From: Pratylenchus scribneri
Lineage: Eukaryota > Nematoda > Chromadorea > Rhabditida > Pratylenchidae
Direction of reading: 5' to 3'
Length of the DNA stretch: 64,000 nucleotides
Assembly (NCBI GenBank): GCA_030063045.1
Contig: JAQSEB010000091.1
Coordinates: forward strand, 930,001 to 994,000
Shown: one piece after another, positions 35,456-46,000 of the stretch
Layout of the letters: each line of letters begins with the position of its first letter
Position numbering within the stretch: position 1 is the first letter of the stretch
Notes under the pieces: generated by a model
What the model was told of the DNA's origin: nothing
Databases searched by the model: none
The model's input: only the letters and a program-made list of their open reading frames with translations
Program-made: the position numbers and the translations under genes

Positions 35456-38400
35456 ATGCTTCATCCCCAGCAGCAGCCTCAATCCAGCCAAACCCTCCAT
35501 CATAATCCAAGCAGCTCCTCAACTTCCTTTTTCCCATTTCTCCATCCAAAATGTGAACCAATGGAACATTTGGACACCCAAAATGGAAGTCATTTTTCCG
35601 GAGGTGATCAGCAGGACAGTGGCATTGAATCTGCGGAATCCCAAAAACATTCACCCGAAACAACGGAGGAATGGACCCCAACAATGCCAATGGCAATTAT
35701 GTTTAAGGAGGAAGAGACCGTAGAAATTTATAATGACAATGAAAATGATGGTGATGGCCATCTTCAATGCGCAATTTGTGGCGATGAGGCCACCGGAATT
35801 CATTATGATGTAATTTTTTACTGAGAGTTGGTTAAATTTTTCGGTAGGGGAATTTGACGAATTCTGCAAGGCAAATTTGGCGAATTTTGCACTTTATTAA
35901 ATGAATGAGAATTGTGTTTGGATTGGCAAATATAAAACGGAAATGGACTAAAACATCCAAAATTTGGAGACAATGTTTAAAGCCAAATAACTTAACAATG
36001 GTTGAATTGTTTTGAATGCTTTCATTTTATTTGAATTGAACAGAAAATGCTCTATCAAATTTGATAAAATTCATTATTAACAAAAAAATACTAACAAATT
36101 TATTCAAAATGAGTAAAGCATGGCTATTTTTTATTAATAACATCATAACATTTTAATAAAATAGATTTATATATTGAATTTTATCACATTTAATAGAGAA
36201 TTTTCTGCTCTATTCAAATATAATTAAATTCAGTTCAGTAATTATTAAGATAAATGGCTTCTATCAACTGAAATGTTCCAAAATATTGGAGAAATGAGGG
36301 AATAAACGAATCGGGAATTTATGGGAAATATTTTGGGAAAATTTTGATTAAAAATTTAAAAATTGGTCATAATATTCCAGGTGAGTTCCTGCAATGGATG
36401 CAAAACATTTTACAGGTAATTTCTCATTAAAATATTCCCAAAAAATTCAAATCCATCAAATTCGAGGAGGACAATTATGACAGGCCGAAAATTTGTTTGT
36501 AAACGAGGCGGAAATTGCCAATTTGGAAGAGGCAAATATTTTAAATTTTTATGGAAAATATTTAATTTGCCGAAAAATTCTAAAATGGTTCAGCAGAAGT
36601 TTATCCCATCCTAAACATCATATTGAATCAATTAACCTCATCAAGATTCGATGCATCATTTGACAATGTTTTGGCTTTTAGTTAGGTTTAACCAATTCTA
36701 ATTCACATTTGAACCATTAAACGAAAATTGGTTTAAACAATTTAATACCCTTTAATTTTGACCAAACTATAACAAATTATATACCATTCAATGTGTCTAT
36801 CTATCCAAATGGGTATAACGTTTGTGAATTTAAGATAAACTATTATAATTATTTTGGAGTTATATATATGTACTAATTTTTTCGGCAAATTAATACTCTC
36901 CTTTTTTTCCTTCACCTTTTGCCACTTTTCTCAATTTCCATTCCCCATAGATGGTCGTTGTGCTTGTCGGGCATGCCGCTTTCGAAAATGCATTGAGGCT
37001 GGCATGAATGAAAAAGGTTTTGGGACAAATTTTGAGCCACAAAATATTATTCCCTTCACATCCAAATTCAGCAATTCAACACACTCCATCAGCCAATTTG
37101 ACCCTCTCAATTGCAAGGAAACGCTTCCAACGTTTACAGATGGAAATTCGGCGCGGCTCCAAAACACTTTCGGTAAATGAATATTTTTATTTGTTAGGGC
37201 ATTTCATAGAAAAGGGAAGGAGGCAATTGGTGCCATTTTGTTGGCACTTCCCTGCATTTCATCATGGCCTGAATTCGTTTTCAAAAAATCCTAATATACT
37301 AAATAAGATTAACAAATACTTAAAAATTACAATTAAAATTTAAATCTCTTTCCGGAAAGAAAGGTCCAATTAATAATTTCCGGAAAGAAAAGTACAATTA
37401 TTACAATTCCGGAAAGAAAAGTGCAATTACAATTCCGGAAAGAAAAGTGCAATTACAATTCCGGAAAGAAAAGTGCAATTACAATTCCGGAAAGAAAAGT
37501 GCAATTACAATTCCGGAAAGAAAAGTGCAATTACAATTCCGGAAAGAAAAGTGCAATTACAATTCCGGAAAGAAAAGTGCAATTACAATTCCGGAAAGAA
37601 AAGTGCAATTACAATTCCGGAAAGAAAAGTGCAATTACAATTCCGGAAAGAAAAGTGCAATTACAATTCCGGAAAGAAAAGTGCAGTTACAATTCCGGAA
37701 AGAAAAGTGCAATTACAATTCCGGAAATAAAAGTGCAATTACAATCCTTCCGGAAAGAAAAGTGCAATTACAATTCCGGAAAGAAAAGTGCAATTACAAT
37801 TCCGGAAAGAAAAGTGCAATTACAATCCTTTCGGAAAAAAGTGCAATTACAATTTCTTTATTCAAAGGTGTCGTCTGAATTGTTTCGTGGATTCGAAAGT
37901 GAATTATTGGAGCTGATTGGACATACTCTTCGATTGGAGGAAAAATTGAATCGGTAAATTTGAATGAATTCATTTCCTAATATTTAATTTTGTAGTCTTC
38001 GCCAATCTGCATTTTCTCCAATTGAAATGGATTTACGCATTTGGGATGCAGTGAAAAGGCCAAGTGCCTTTGGCCAAGCCGACAAATGGCCGGTCAGTTT
38101 GTTCCTCAATTTCGATAAAGGAAATATTTGAAAATAACGAATATTTAAAATTAACATATTGAATAGGAATTGATTATTTCTCTTTAAAAAATGCAATTTA
38201 CTCGATTGAACTTGAGGCAAACTAAATTAAATTTTCTCATATTTTTTTCTAATATTTTCCATACCATACCAATTTTGATGTAACATATTTGTCAAATTTT
38301 GGACATTTATATCGAATAATTTAGTCTAAAATTCACTAGCTTACATTACTAAATCTCATATCATACCTTAACCAATGCTTAAATTCTAACTTACAAATGA

Positions 38401-40075
38401 AAATGTGAAACTTAAATTAATTCGTCATTATTTTCAGCCCGTTCAAAAATGGCCAACGCGGCCAAATCCTGATGAAGTTCCTTTGATGGAATTTGTGAAA
38501 ATGGGCATCAAATTCTGGGTTTATACGGATTGCTATTTGGGAATGTGAGTTTTTCCAAATTGTTTTGCCCTACTTTTCACCATTTATTATTAAGGACTGA
38601 ACAGATTTTGATAATTAAAAATTAAAGAGCAGACAATTGCTTATCCATTGATAAATTCAAAATTCATGAAGTTTTGCCCAAAAAAAACTTTTAAAACAAA
38701 ACTTCAGTAGATTGGAATATTTTAATTGGTATTTTTTGGCTTAACTCCATAAATTCTAAATTAATTTAAACAAAATTAATATCAAATTTTATCTAAAAGT
38801 CTCCCTTTAATTTGTTAGTAAAATTAGCGAAAGTGGTTTAGTCTTTGATCAATTATTATCAATGCACTAGTTGAACTGCTCCATCTCCTCCTCATCAGCT
38901 TTTTCATTTTAGTTTCATTAATTATAAGTCAATTTAATTAAAATTAAATATATTTGATAGCCGGTAGTCTTCCCTTTAATTTGATACTTAAATTACCAAA
39001 ATCGGTTCAATCCTTGATGAATTACTATAAACGGCGACAAGTTGGCCATATTCTTAGCAAATTTAAGAAACATTTAAGGGAATACCTGAAAACATTGGAT
39101 TTCTTTCGCCAAATGTCAAATGCCGAAAAAATTGCATTGACAAAAGTAAAATTCGGTCATTCAATTTAGTAAACATTGTCTTGCCACTTTTTTAGAATGT
39201 AATTTTGCCCAATCAATTGCTTTCCGCCGCCCATTATGCGCATCAAATTCGCGCGGAAATGGTCCAATACCCGGATGGGTGTATCCCTTTTGCATACAAA
39301 AAATGCCAAGACGATTTATTACCATTGGAGAGGAAAATTGTTCAAGGCATAAATTAAAATATAAAAATGAATGTTTTTTATGTGTTTTTAGGCGCTGTTC
39401 CAGCCATTCAAAGCCTTCGCCCCGACCAAGTTCAAGTGGCCTTAATTCGGGCCATTCTCTTATTGGACGAAAGTAAAAAATATCATAATTTTATGTATTT
39501 TTGCCCAAAAATGACTTCTGAAATATTTTTGCCATTTATTCACTAAAAAATAAATCCTTAAATTTTCATACTATTCCCATTCAAAAAATATCCCATTCTC
39601 CAGATTGCGAAGGTCTTTCGCCAAAAAGCCGCGAACAAATTGGCCAACATCGTTCCAAACTTTGTCGCGTCCTCCTCGTTTATTTACAGAATCGGCATGG
39701 CCTTGAAGGTGGCCTCAAACAATTCGCTGAATCCATGAATTTCATCATTGCCCTCTTCAGACGGCAACAAGTATTTTTTTAGATATTTTACAAAGTTTCC
39801 AAATTTATTTTATATTAATTTAACCTAAATTCCATATATTTCGATTTAAATTTCATTCATTTTTATATGGTCAAAAACATAGAAATAATCAATAAAAATT
39901 TATGGAAAAATATAATTAAATTAAAGATTTTTGAATAATATTTTGATTACAATTTTGCTCATATTTTCAGATTCAAAAAAACTATTTCATCTATCGCCGC
40001 TATATTCTGCATAATTCCATACCAGTTCCACTATACTGGGATTTTATGGAAGAAATGAGTGATTTGAAATGTTAA
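35456..40075 (+). CDS. Nuclear hormone receptor, 493 residues
   Basis: Ligand-regulated or orphan zinc-finger transcription factor acting in the nucleus. Thirteen exons in one frame: 35456-35809, 36381-36415, 36467-36531, 36951-37016, 37093-37172, 37868-37953, 37996-38092, 38438-38544, 39058-39145, 39196-39346, 39392-39472, 39604-39770, 39971-40075. After a ~100-residue Ser/Gln-rich N-terminus come finger 1 (CAICGDEATGIHYD, P-box CNGCKTFYRR) and finger 2 (CKRGGNCQFGRDGRCACRAC, FRKCIEAGMN) with all eight zinc cysteines. The ligand-binding domain shows FFRQMSNAEKIALTK, then VQVALIRAILLLDE, then a C-terminal helix VPLYWDFMEEM. Donors at 36532 and 39347 must be GC to keep the zinc finger and ligand domain in frame. 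The first exon follows a TTTCAG acceptor (35,430), so a trans-splice or an upstream exon is possible. Subfamily not assigned. Confidence 0.93.
36680..36890. repeat. Dispersed repeat family B (NHR intron 3)
   Basis: Recognised by TTAACCAATTCTAATTCAC, GAACCATTAAACG, TTTAAACAATTTAATACCC and GACCAAACTATAACAAATTA. Ends ~60 bases before the exon carrying zinc-finger 2. Confidence 0.7.
37345..37858. repeat. 26-bp minisatellite with TTCCGGAA core (NHR intron 5)
   Basis: About 19 copies of the 26-bp unit ATTCCGGAAAGAAAAGTGC plus AATTACA. It is much more uniform than the same unit in the alpha2delta intron at 4.1 kb, suggesting recent expansion or homogenisation. Ends ~10 bp before the exon at 37,868. 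Confidence 0.96.
38575..39040. repeat. Dispersed repeat family C (NHR intron 8)
   Basis: Two to three decayed units with AGAGCAGACAATTGCTTATC, GAACTGCTCCATCTCCTCCT and TAGCCGGTAGTCTTCCC. The same phrases recur at 6.0 kb and 55-56.2 kb. It ends less than 20 bp before the exon at 39,058. Confidence 0.55.
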
Positions 40076-40247
40076 AAATTTGAATATTGATATATATTAT
40101 TTATTTTTATATATGATTTCCTATATTTATATTTACCTCTTTATGACTTTTGATGACAAATAATATAATATCAAATAAATGCGATAATATAATTGATAGT
40201 GATTAAAATGTCAATTACAATACAATTAATACCGAAGCTAATTTCAT

Positions 40248-40480
40248 TGGTCATCATATCTCAGCAAGTAAACGGAACCAATTTAGTAAAGCAATATGCC
40301 ATTTGAAAGCGCTAAATGCCCTCCAAAAAAAGTGACTTACTTTTAATTTTATTACACTCAAAAATATGTGTAGCTATTTAAAGCTGAATTTTCTAAAATT
40401 TATAGACAGGACACTTTAGGCTTTCAAAGAGTATATCGCCTTCACAAATTGGCAATTTCCTTGTTAAAATATGGGCCAAA
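40248..40480. mobile_element. Fold-back MITE, family A, shortened
   Basis: Left end ATTGGTCATCATATCTCAGC with GCAATATGCCATTTGAAAGC. Right end ATCGCCTTCACAAATTGGCA and AAAATATGGGCCAAAA. The centre is deleted (~230 bp total). Confidence 0.7.
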
Positions 40481-40554
40481 AATTTATGAAAAATATTCAA
40501 CAATCGGTATCCAATCATAAGCATCACTTTCACTTTTCAAATCAACCATAAATG

Positions 40555-40840
40555 AAAGGAAGAGAGGATACTGTCTCATTTATTGGAATTAGAGGGAGTC
40601 TTTTTGATTTTTGCCTAGGGGAATATTCTCCAAGAATAGAGGGAAAATAATACCTCTCTCCCATTACAGTACCAAATTAATTTCAATTTTACATATTTTT
40701 TCGCCATATAATGCATTGAATAATGCCAAATTGTCGGTAAAAAATTAATTCAAAATTTAATAAAATTTTATATACATATTTATTTGCTCCTTCTTCTCGC
40801 TCGAAATAGCCACTTTTGCCTATAAATTCGAAGAGATAAA
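40555..40840 (-). pseudogene. Truncated copy of the 3' end of the TIL-domain gene
   Basis: This ~285-bp segment repeats 42,840-43,125. Shared phrases include TTTTTGATTTTTGCCTAGGG, GAATATTCTCCAAGAAT, CCCATTACAGTACCAAATTA and CGCCATATAATGCATT. At 40,785-40,835 on the minus strand it retains a diverged copy of the last codons of the TIL-domain gene (parent reads NLRIYRQKRLF), so a piece of that gene's last exon and 3' flank has been duplicated about 2.3 kb away without the rest of the gene. It is not expected to be expressed as a protein. Confidence 0.65.
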
Positions 40841-41428
40841 TTAAATGTGTAATAAGAAAAATAATGAATAAACATTCAAAACATATTAAAAGGGTGTATT
40901 TGAAAATATAAAATTTAATTTTTTTTCTTTTATTTTTCCCCGGAAATTTTGATTAAAATTTTCACAAAACGCCGATAAAATATTTTTTTAACTTCACAAA
41001 ATCATAGGGGAAAAAGCAAAAAAATGTGAAAATGTGAAAATGTTCGCTGATGATTAATTTCTCTTTCCTTCTTCCAATCACATCATCATCATTTTTATTA
41101 ATTTCACAATTTAAATCAGTTTTTGTTGATGAGTTGGCCAATCCAAATTCCACCAAAAGGCCGGCTCTGCGGTCCATTTAAAAACTGAAATCCTCCCAGT
41201 CCCAGTCATTGCATTCTAACGATGCTTCCATTTGGCTACATCAAAAATAAAATTTAGTATTTTTTTCCATAATTTATTTTCCAATAGGCCCTTTTTCCAT
41301 TCCATTTCATTCCAATCCAAGCCCTACCTAAACACAATAATCTTTTGATTTTTCCCATTCAGTGTTCCAAATATCCACCCATAAACCTTTTATTTCCAAA
41401 CTTCTTAAACCTTTTGCAACCAACAAAA

Positions 41429-42503
41429 ATGTCTTCTTCGTCAAATTCCAACGACTCGGAGCGTCAGCGCCGCGCCGAGGAGGTACAAATCATTTTTTGG
41501 CATTTACTTAATTTATTTCCAATTTTGCCAGGAACGTCGCGCTGTGGAGCAACGGGCTGCTGAGGAGCGCCGTGCCGAGGAGGTAAATTTATTCGCTAAA
41601 CTAAATTAATTCCCATCCAATTCCTAATTTTTTAGGAGCGTCGCGCCGAGGAGGAGGTGAATTTTTGTGTTTTTCAAACATTGTCCCAATCTCAAACTTT
41701 GTTTTAGCGTCGCCGCGAGGAGGAAAATCGCCAAGCGGAGGAGGTGAATTTTTAATGAATCTAAACCTCTTTTAATACCCACTGGGGAATTATATTTGAA
41801 ACCCTCCAAAAATTGGGAAAATTTTTGTATAGAATTACTTAATTTCTGGATATTTCTGAACTAAAATTATAACGGATTTTGGAAATTTTGTTCAAAATAA
41901 CCAAAAATGAAAGAAACCGAAAACCGACATTTTCGAACAGACCTCTCTGGACAACCCAAATTTTAGGGCTAATCTAAACCTCGTTTAATACCCGCGGAAA
42001 TTATTTTCAAACCATCAAAAATTGGAAAAAATTTTGGGGTCGGAAATTATTTAATTTCTGGATATTTTTGAACAAAAATCATAACGGATTTTGTAGGATT
42101 GTGCCAAAAGGATATTTTGCTAAAAATAACCAAAAATGGAAGAAACCGAAAACCCTCGTTTTTAAAAATTGGACGATTTTTAAAACTGAATTTTTTTGAC
42201 AAATTTACATTCTTTTTTCGACAAGCTTATAACGGGTTTAGGGAATGCTTTTCACTTGGTAAACAAGGATGGGAACTGGGGAATTGTTAAATGGTATGGT
42301 ATTAAAAGAGATTTCGCCGTAATATTTAATTTCTAATCATTCATTCAAAAAATATAATCGCATCCATCCATTTTTAGCGTCGCCGCATGGAGCAGGCTCG
42401 TCGGCGCCGCAGTGAGGCCGCACGCCTTGGATGGATTCGGCACAACGCCCGTGGAGGAAAGAACCGTGGCCATGGCGGTGGCGGCGGATGCTCCATGCAA
42501 TGA
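41429..42503 (+). CDS. Arg/Glu-rich 95-residue protein with Gly-rich, Cys-ending tail
   Basis: Not recognised as a named family. Five exons, 41429-41482, 41532-41582, 41636-41656, 41708-41743 and 42378-42503, all join in phase 0. The first four are only 18, 17, 7 and 12 codons long and are variations on an RRAEE or RREEE theme, as if one exon had been duplicated repeatedly. The product begins MSSSSNSNDSERQRRAEE, runs ~60 residues as a single highly charged helix or coiled coil, then GWIRHNARGGKNRGHGGGGG and a C-terminal CSMQ that fits the loose CaaX pattern for prenylation. AATAAA lies at 42691-42696. The exons are GC-rich against AT-rich introns, supporting coding. Its role is unknown; RNA or nucleic-acid contact and membrane anchoring are both guesses. 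Confidence 0.7.
41750..42170. repeat. ~210-bp tandem duplication in intron 4 of the charged-protein gene
   Basis: Two diverged copies, each with AATCTAAACCTC, TTTAATACCC, TAATTTCTGGATATTT, ATAACGGATTTTG and AGAAACCGAAAACC. A partial third start is seen near 42,225 (TATAACGGGTTTAGG). Only this intron of the gene is long. Confidence 0.7.
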
Positions 42504-43071
42504 AGGAGAGAAGCAGCCAGAATGGAAGAGAAGGCACAAATTGCCAAACAATAAGGAAGAAAAATTTGATCCTTTTTTTCGGATTTTAATTAACAAAAAT
42601 TTAATTATTCTTCAATTTCTTTTTCTTCCAATGGATAAATGAATAATATTTGTTGAATTTTATATTATGATTAAAGGGAAATACAATTATAATAAAAAGT
42701 ATTTGTTCCCAAAATTTGTGTTTTCACGGCTTTTTTTGTTGATCATCTCCATTTCTAAACTTCTTTGGGCCGCCAATTCTCAAGTATTTTAAAATATTGG
42801 CAATCCTTATTTGGGGATTTTCGGGGCCGTAAAATTATAAATGAAATGAAAAAAAGAGAGGATACTATCTCGCTTGTTGGAAATGGAGCGAGTCTTTTTG
42901 ATTTTTGCCTAGGGGAATATTCTCCAAGAATGGAGGAAAAAATACCCTCTCTCCCATTACAGTACCAAATTAATGTCAATTTTACATATTTCTTCGCCAT
43001 ATAATGCATTAATTTTATGCCAAAATTGTCGATAAAAAATAAATCTAAATTTAATTAAATTTTATTTTTCT
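42504..43071. other. Convergent 3' intergenic region with second half of a segmental duplication
   Basis: Separates the charged-protein stop (42,501-42,503) from the TIL-domain gene stop (43,072, minus). It contains the polyadenylation signal at 42,691-42,696 and the 42,840-43,071 part of the duplication shared with 40,555-40,840. On the minus strand AATAAA at 43,066-43,061 lies only six bases past the TIL gene stop. Confidence 0.6.
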
Positions 43072-46000
43072 TCATTTCCTCCTTCTTCTCTCTCGAAATA
43101 GCCGTTTTTGCCTATAAATTCGAAGGTTGGCCGGCAATGGTGGAATCAACAGGGAAGGAGGGGCGGATTGTTCAGCAGAGGAAGGTTGTTGCCGAACAGT
43201 CAGTGAATGTTGTTTTTGACCATCTTCTGCTGATGGTTGCCTAATTTGCGTATTCCCAACATTATCCGCTTCTTCATCCGTCCAATTTGGGTCCGTTTCC
43301 CCTTCCTCAAATTGCCTTCCACCATCATTTTCAGCTGCTAAATTCCTTCGAGTGCCAAAGACAATATTATTTCTATTTTGTGTCAAAACTCCATTCGCAT
43401 TGGCTCGGTCCAATTCGCCAATGGGTGGATTCACATAGGCGTACAAATATGGCTGACTGTGTTAAAAATTAAATTAATTTGCAGAAAAACATTGAAATTG
43501 GCGACCAAAATAATTAAAATGGTTTAAGGATTTATTCAACCTAAATTCACAAATCAAATATACTCAAAATTGGTTAGAGCTGATCAAAACGCATTGAATT
43601 GTTTATAATTTATTATGGTTTGGTCAACAATTAAAGGGAATTTAAACGGTTTAAACCTATTTTGGTTTAATGGTTCAAAACTTAATTAGAATTGGATTAA
43701 ATCTAAGCTAAAATATATAATCAAATGTGCGTCTTGATAAAATCTATTCAATAAGTATAAAGTTTTAAAGATCTAGGATAAATTTCTAATCTAAACCCTT
43801 ACAATCTTTTTTCCCATAAATTATCCCATAAAATAATATAATCCATTCATTATTTCACTCACTTTTTTGTTTTCAATCGCCTTGCCGTTTGCCAATTTGA
43901 CACTGAAAAAAACATCAAAAAATTATATAATTCACCCCATTCCCTTTTTCACCTGATGCCAACGCATTTTCCCTTCCAACCCCTCCTCCAATCGAATTTT
44001 GACCGCCCCTCGGTTTGCATCCTCGTGTAATGCCACATTTTGGGGCCATTGGCAAATCCTGTTGCTGCCTTTGTTGTCCACTCCGTTGGCCGCCCACTTT
44101 TAGATGGTCATAATCCCCGCCTCCTCCTCCTCCTCTATCATTGTTGCCAAATCCACCTCCTTTATATGGTGCTGGCCCAACATTCCCAATGATGGCCCCT
44201 TGATCGCCACTGGCACTTTCGATGGTCAGCTGATTTCCAACACCGAATGCACCGTATTTGGGCAAATTCGACGAAGGTGGCGATAAAGGCGTGGAAATAT
44301 GGCTTGAAGGTAATTTTTGGCTAGGGGAAATGGCCGGATAAGTGGGAGGATTTTGTTGGAATTGATGAGAGGAAGCTGGCGGAATTGGATGAAGCATTGG
44401 CGGAGAATTGGGAGGATTTGGGTGTGGAAAATGGTTTTGAATGGGCGAGGGGGAATGATGCTTTGGACTAAGCTGATGCAAGGGCCGAATTGGATTATTT
44501 GGCGATTGTGGCAATTGTTGTTGTTGTTGTAGAAAATTGTTAGATTGGCCTAAAATACGTCACGCAAATTAATTTTGAATAGGTCTTCCTTTGCCTGTTC
44601 TTTGTGCCTCATCAATTGGCTCCGTCCCTCCGGATTCCGACAAATCGGCGAACAAATTCATTTGGGATGGCTTTGATGATATTGTTGCGCCGTTGCCGTC
44701 GCCACCTCCATTGTCCCGATGTCGGAATATTGCAGGTGGCGGAGAGGATTCCGGATTGAATTGAATCTGATGAAGGGAATATTATTCGAGAATTCAAAAT
44801 TATTTTTGGGACTTGATCGGGAACGAGCTGTGGTGGCGTTTGTGATGATTGAAAATCAGGAGGCGAAATTGAGGGAGGACTTGGCACTTTGGTAAAGGCA
44901 AATGATAATGGAAGGGAAGGGGGAGTTGGAATGGCAGAATTTGGTGGAGGTGGCGGCACCGGTGTGGCTGATAAATCTGTGAAATTGCGCATAAACAATA
45001 AAAGTTCCAAGCTAACGTTATCAGAAAAATTATAATTTCCTTTCCGGTTAGATTTGTATTTCATTCCGGAAAGATGTGTTTTCCAGTTAGATTTGTATTT
45101 CATTCCGGAAAGATGTGTTTTCCAGTTAGATTTGTATTTCATTCCGGAAAGATGTGTTTTCCAGTTAGATTTGTATTTCATTCCGGAAAGATGCGTTTTC
45201 CGGTTAGATTTGTTTTTCATTCCGGAAAGATGTGTTTTCCGGTTGATTTGTGTTTCTTTCCGGAATGATGTGTTTTAGATTTGTTTTTCATTCCGGAAAG
45301 ATGTGTTTTCCGGTTGATTTGTGTTTCTTTCCGGAATGATGTGTTTTCCGGTTAGATTTGTATTTCATTCCGGAAAGATGTGTTTTCCAGTTAGATTTGT
45401 ATTTCATTCCGGAAAGATGCGTTTTCCGGTTAGATTTGTGTTTCATTCCGGAATGATGTGTTTTAGATTTGTTTTTCATTCCGGAAAGATGTGTTTTCCA
45501 GTTAGATTTGTATTTCATTCCGGAAAGATGCGTTTTCCGGTTAGATTTGTGTTTCATTCCGGAATGATGTGTTTTAGATTTGTTTTTCATTCCGGAAAGA
45601 TGTGTTTTCCGGTTGATTTGTGTTTCTTTCCGGAATGATGTGTTTTAGATTTGTTTTTCATTCCGGAAAGATGTGTTTTCCGGTTGATTTGTGTTTCTTT
45701 CCGGAATGATGTGTTTTCCGGTTAGATTTGTATTTCATTCCGGAATGATGTGTTTTCCGGTTAGATTTGTGTTTTATTCCGGAAAGATGTCTTTTCCGGT
45801 TAGATTTGTGTTTCATTCCGGAATGAGTGTTTTAGATTTGTTTTTCATTCCGGAAAGATGTGTTTTCCAGTTAGATTTGTATTTCATTCCGGAAAGATGC
45901 GTTTTCCGGTTAGATTTGTGTTTCATTCCGGAATGATGTGTTTTAGATTTGTTTTTCATTCCGGAAAGATGTGTTTTCCGGTTGATTTGTGTTTCATTCC

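Larger units (their letters stand above)
40076..41428. other. Intergenic region between NHR and the charged small protein gene
   Basis: AATAAA at 40174-40179 is a good polyadenylation signal for the receptor. A family A element follows (40,248-40,480), then one half of a segmental duplication (40,555-40,840). A TTTCCCATTCAG acceptor ends near 41,362, ahead of the next gene. No other gene is supported; a 71-codon minus frame at 40,962-41,177 lacks support. Confidence 0.6.
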
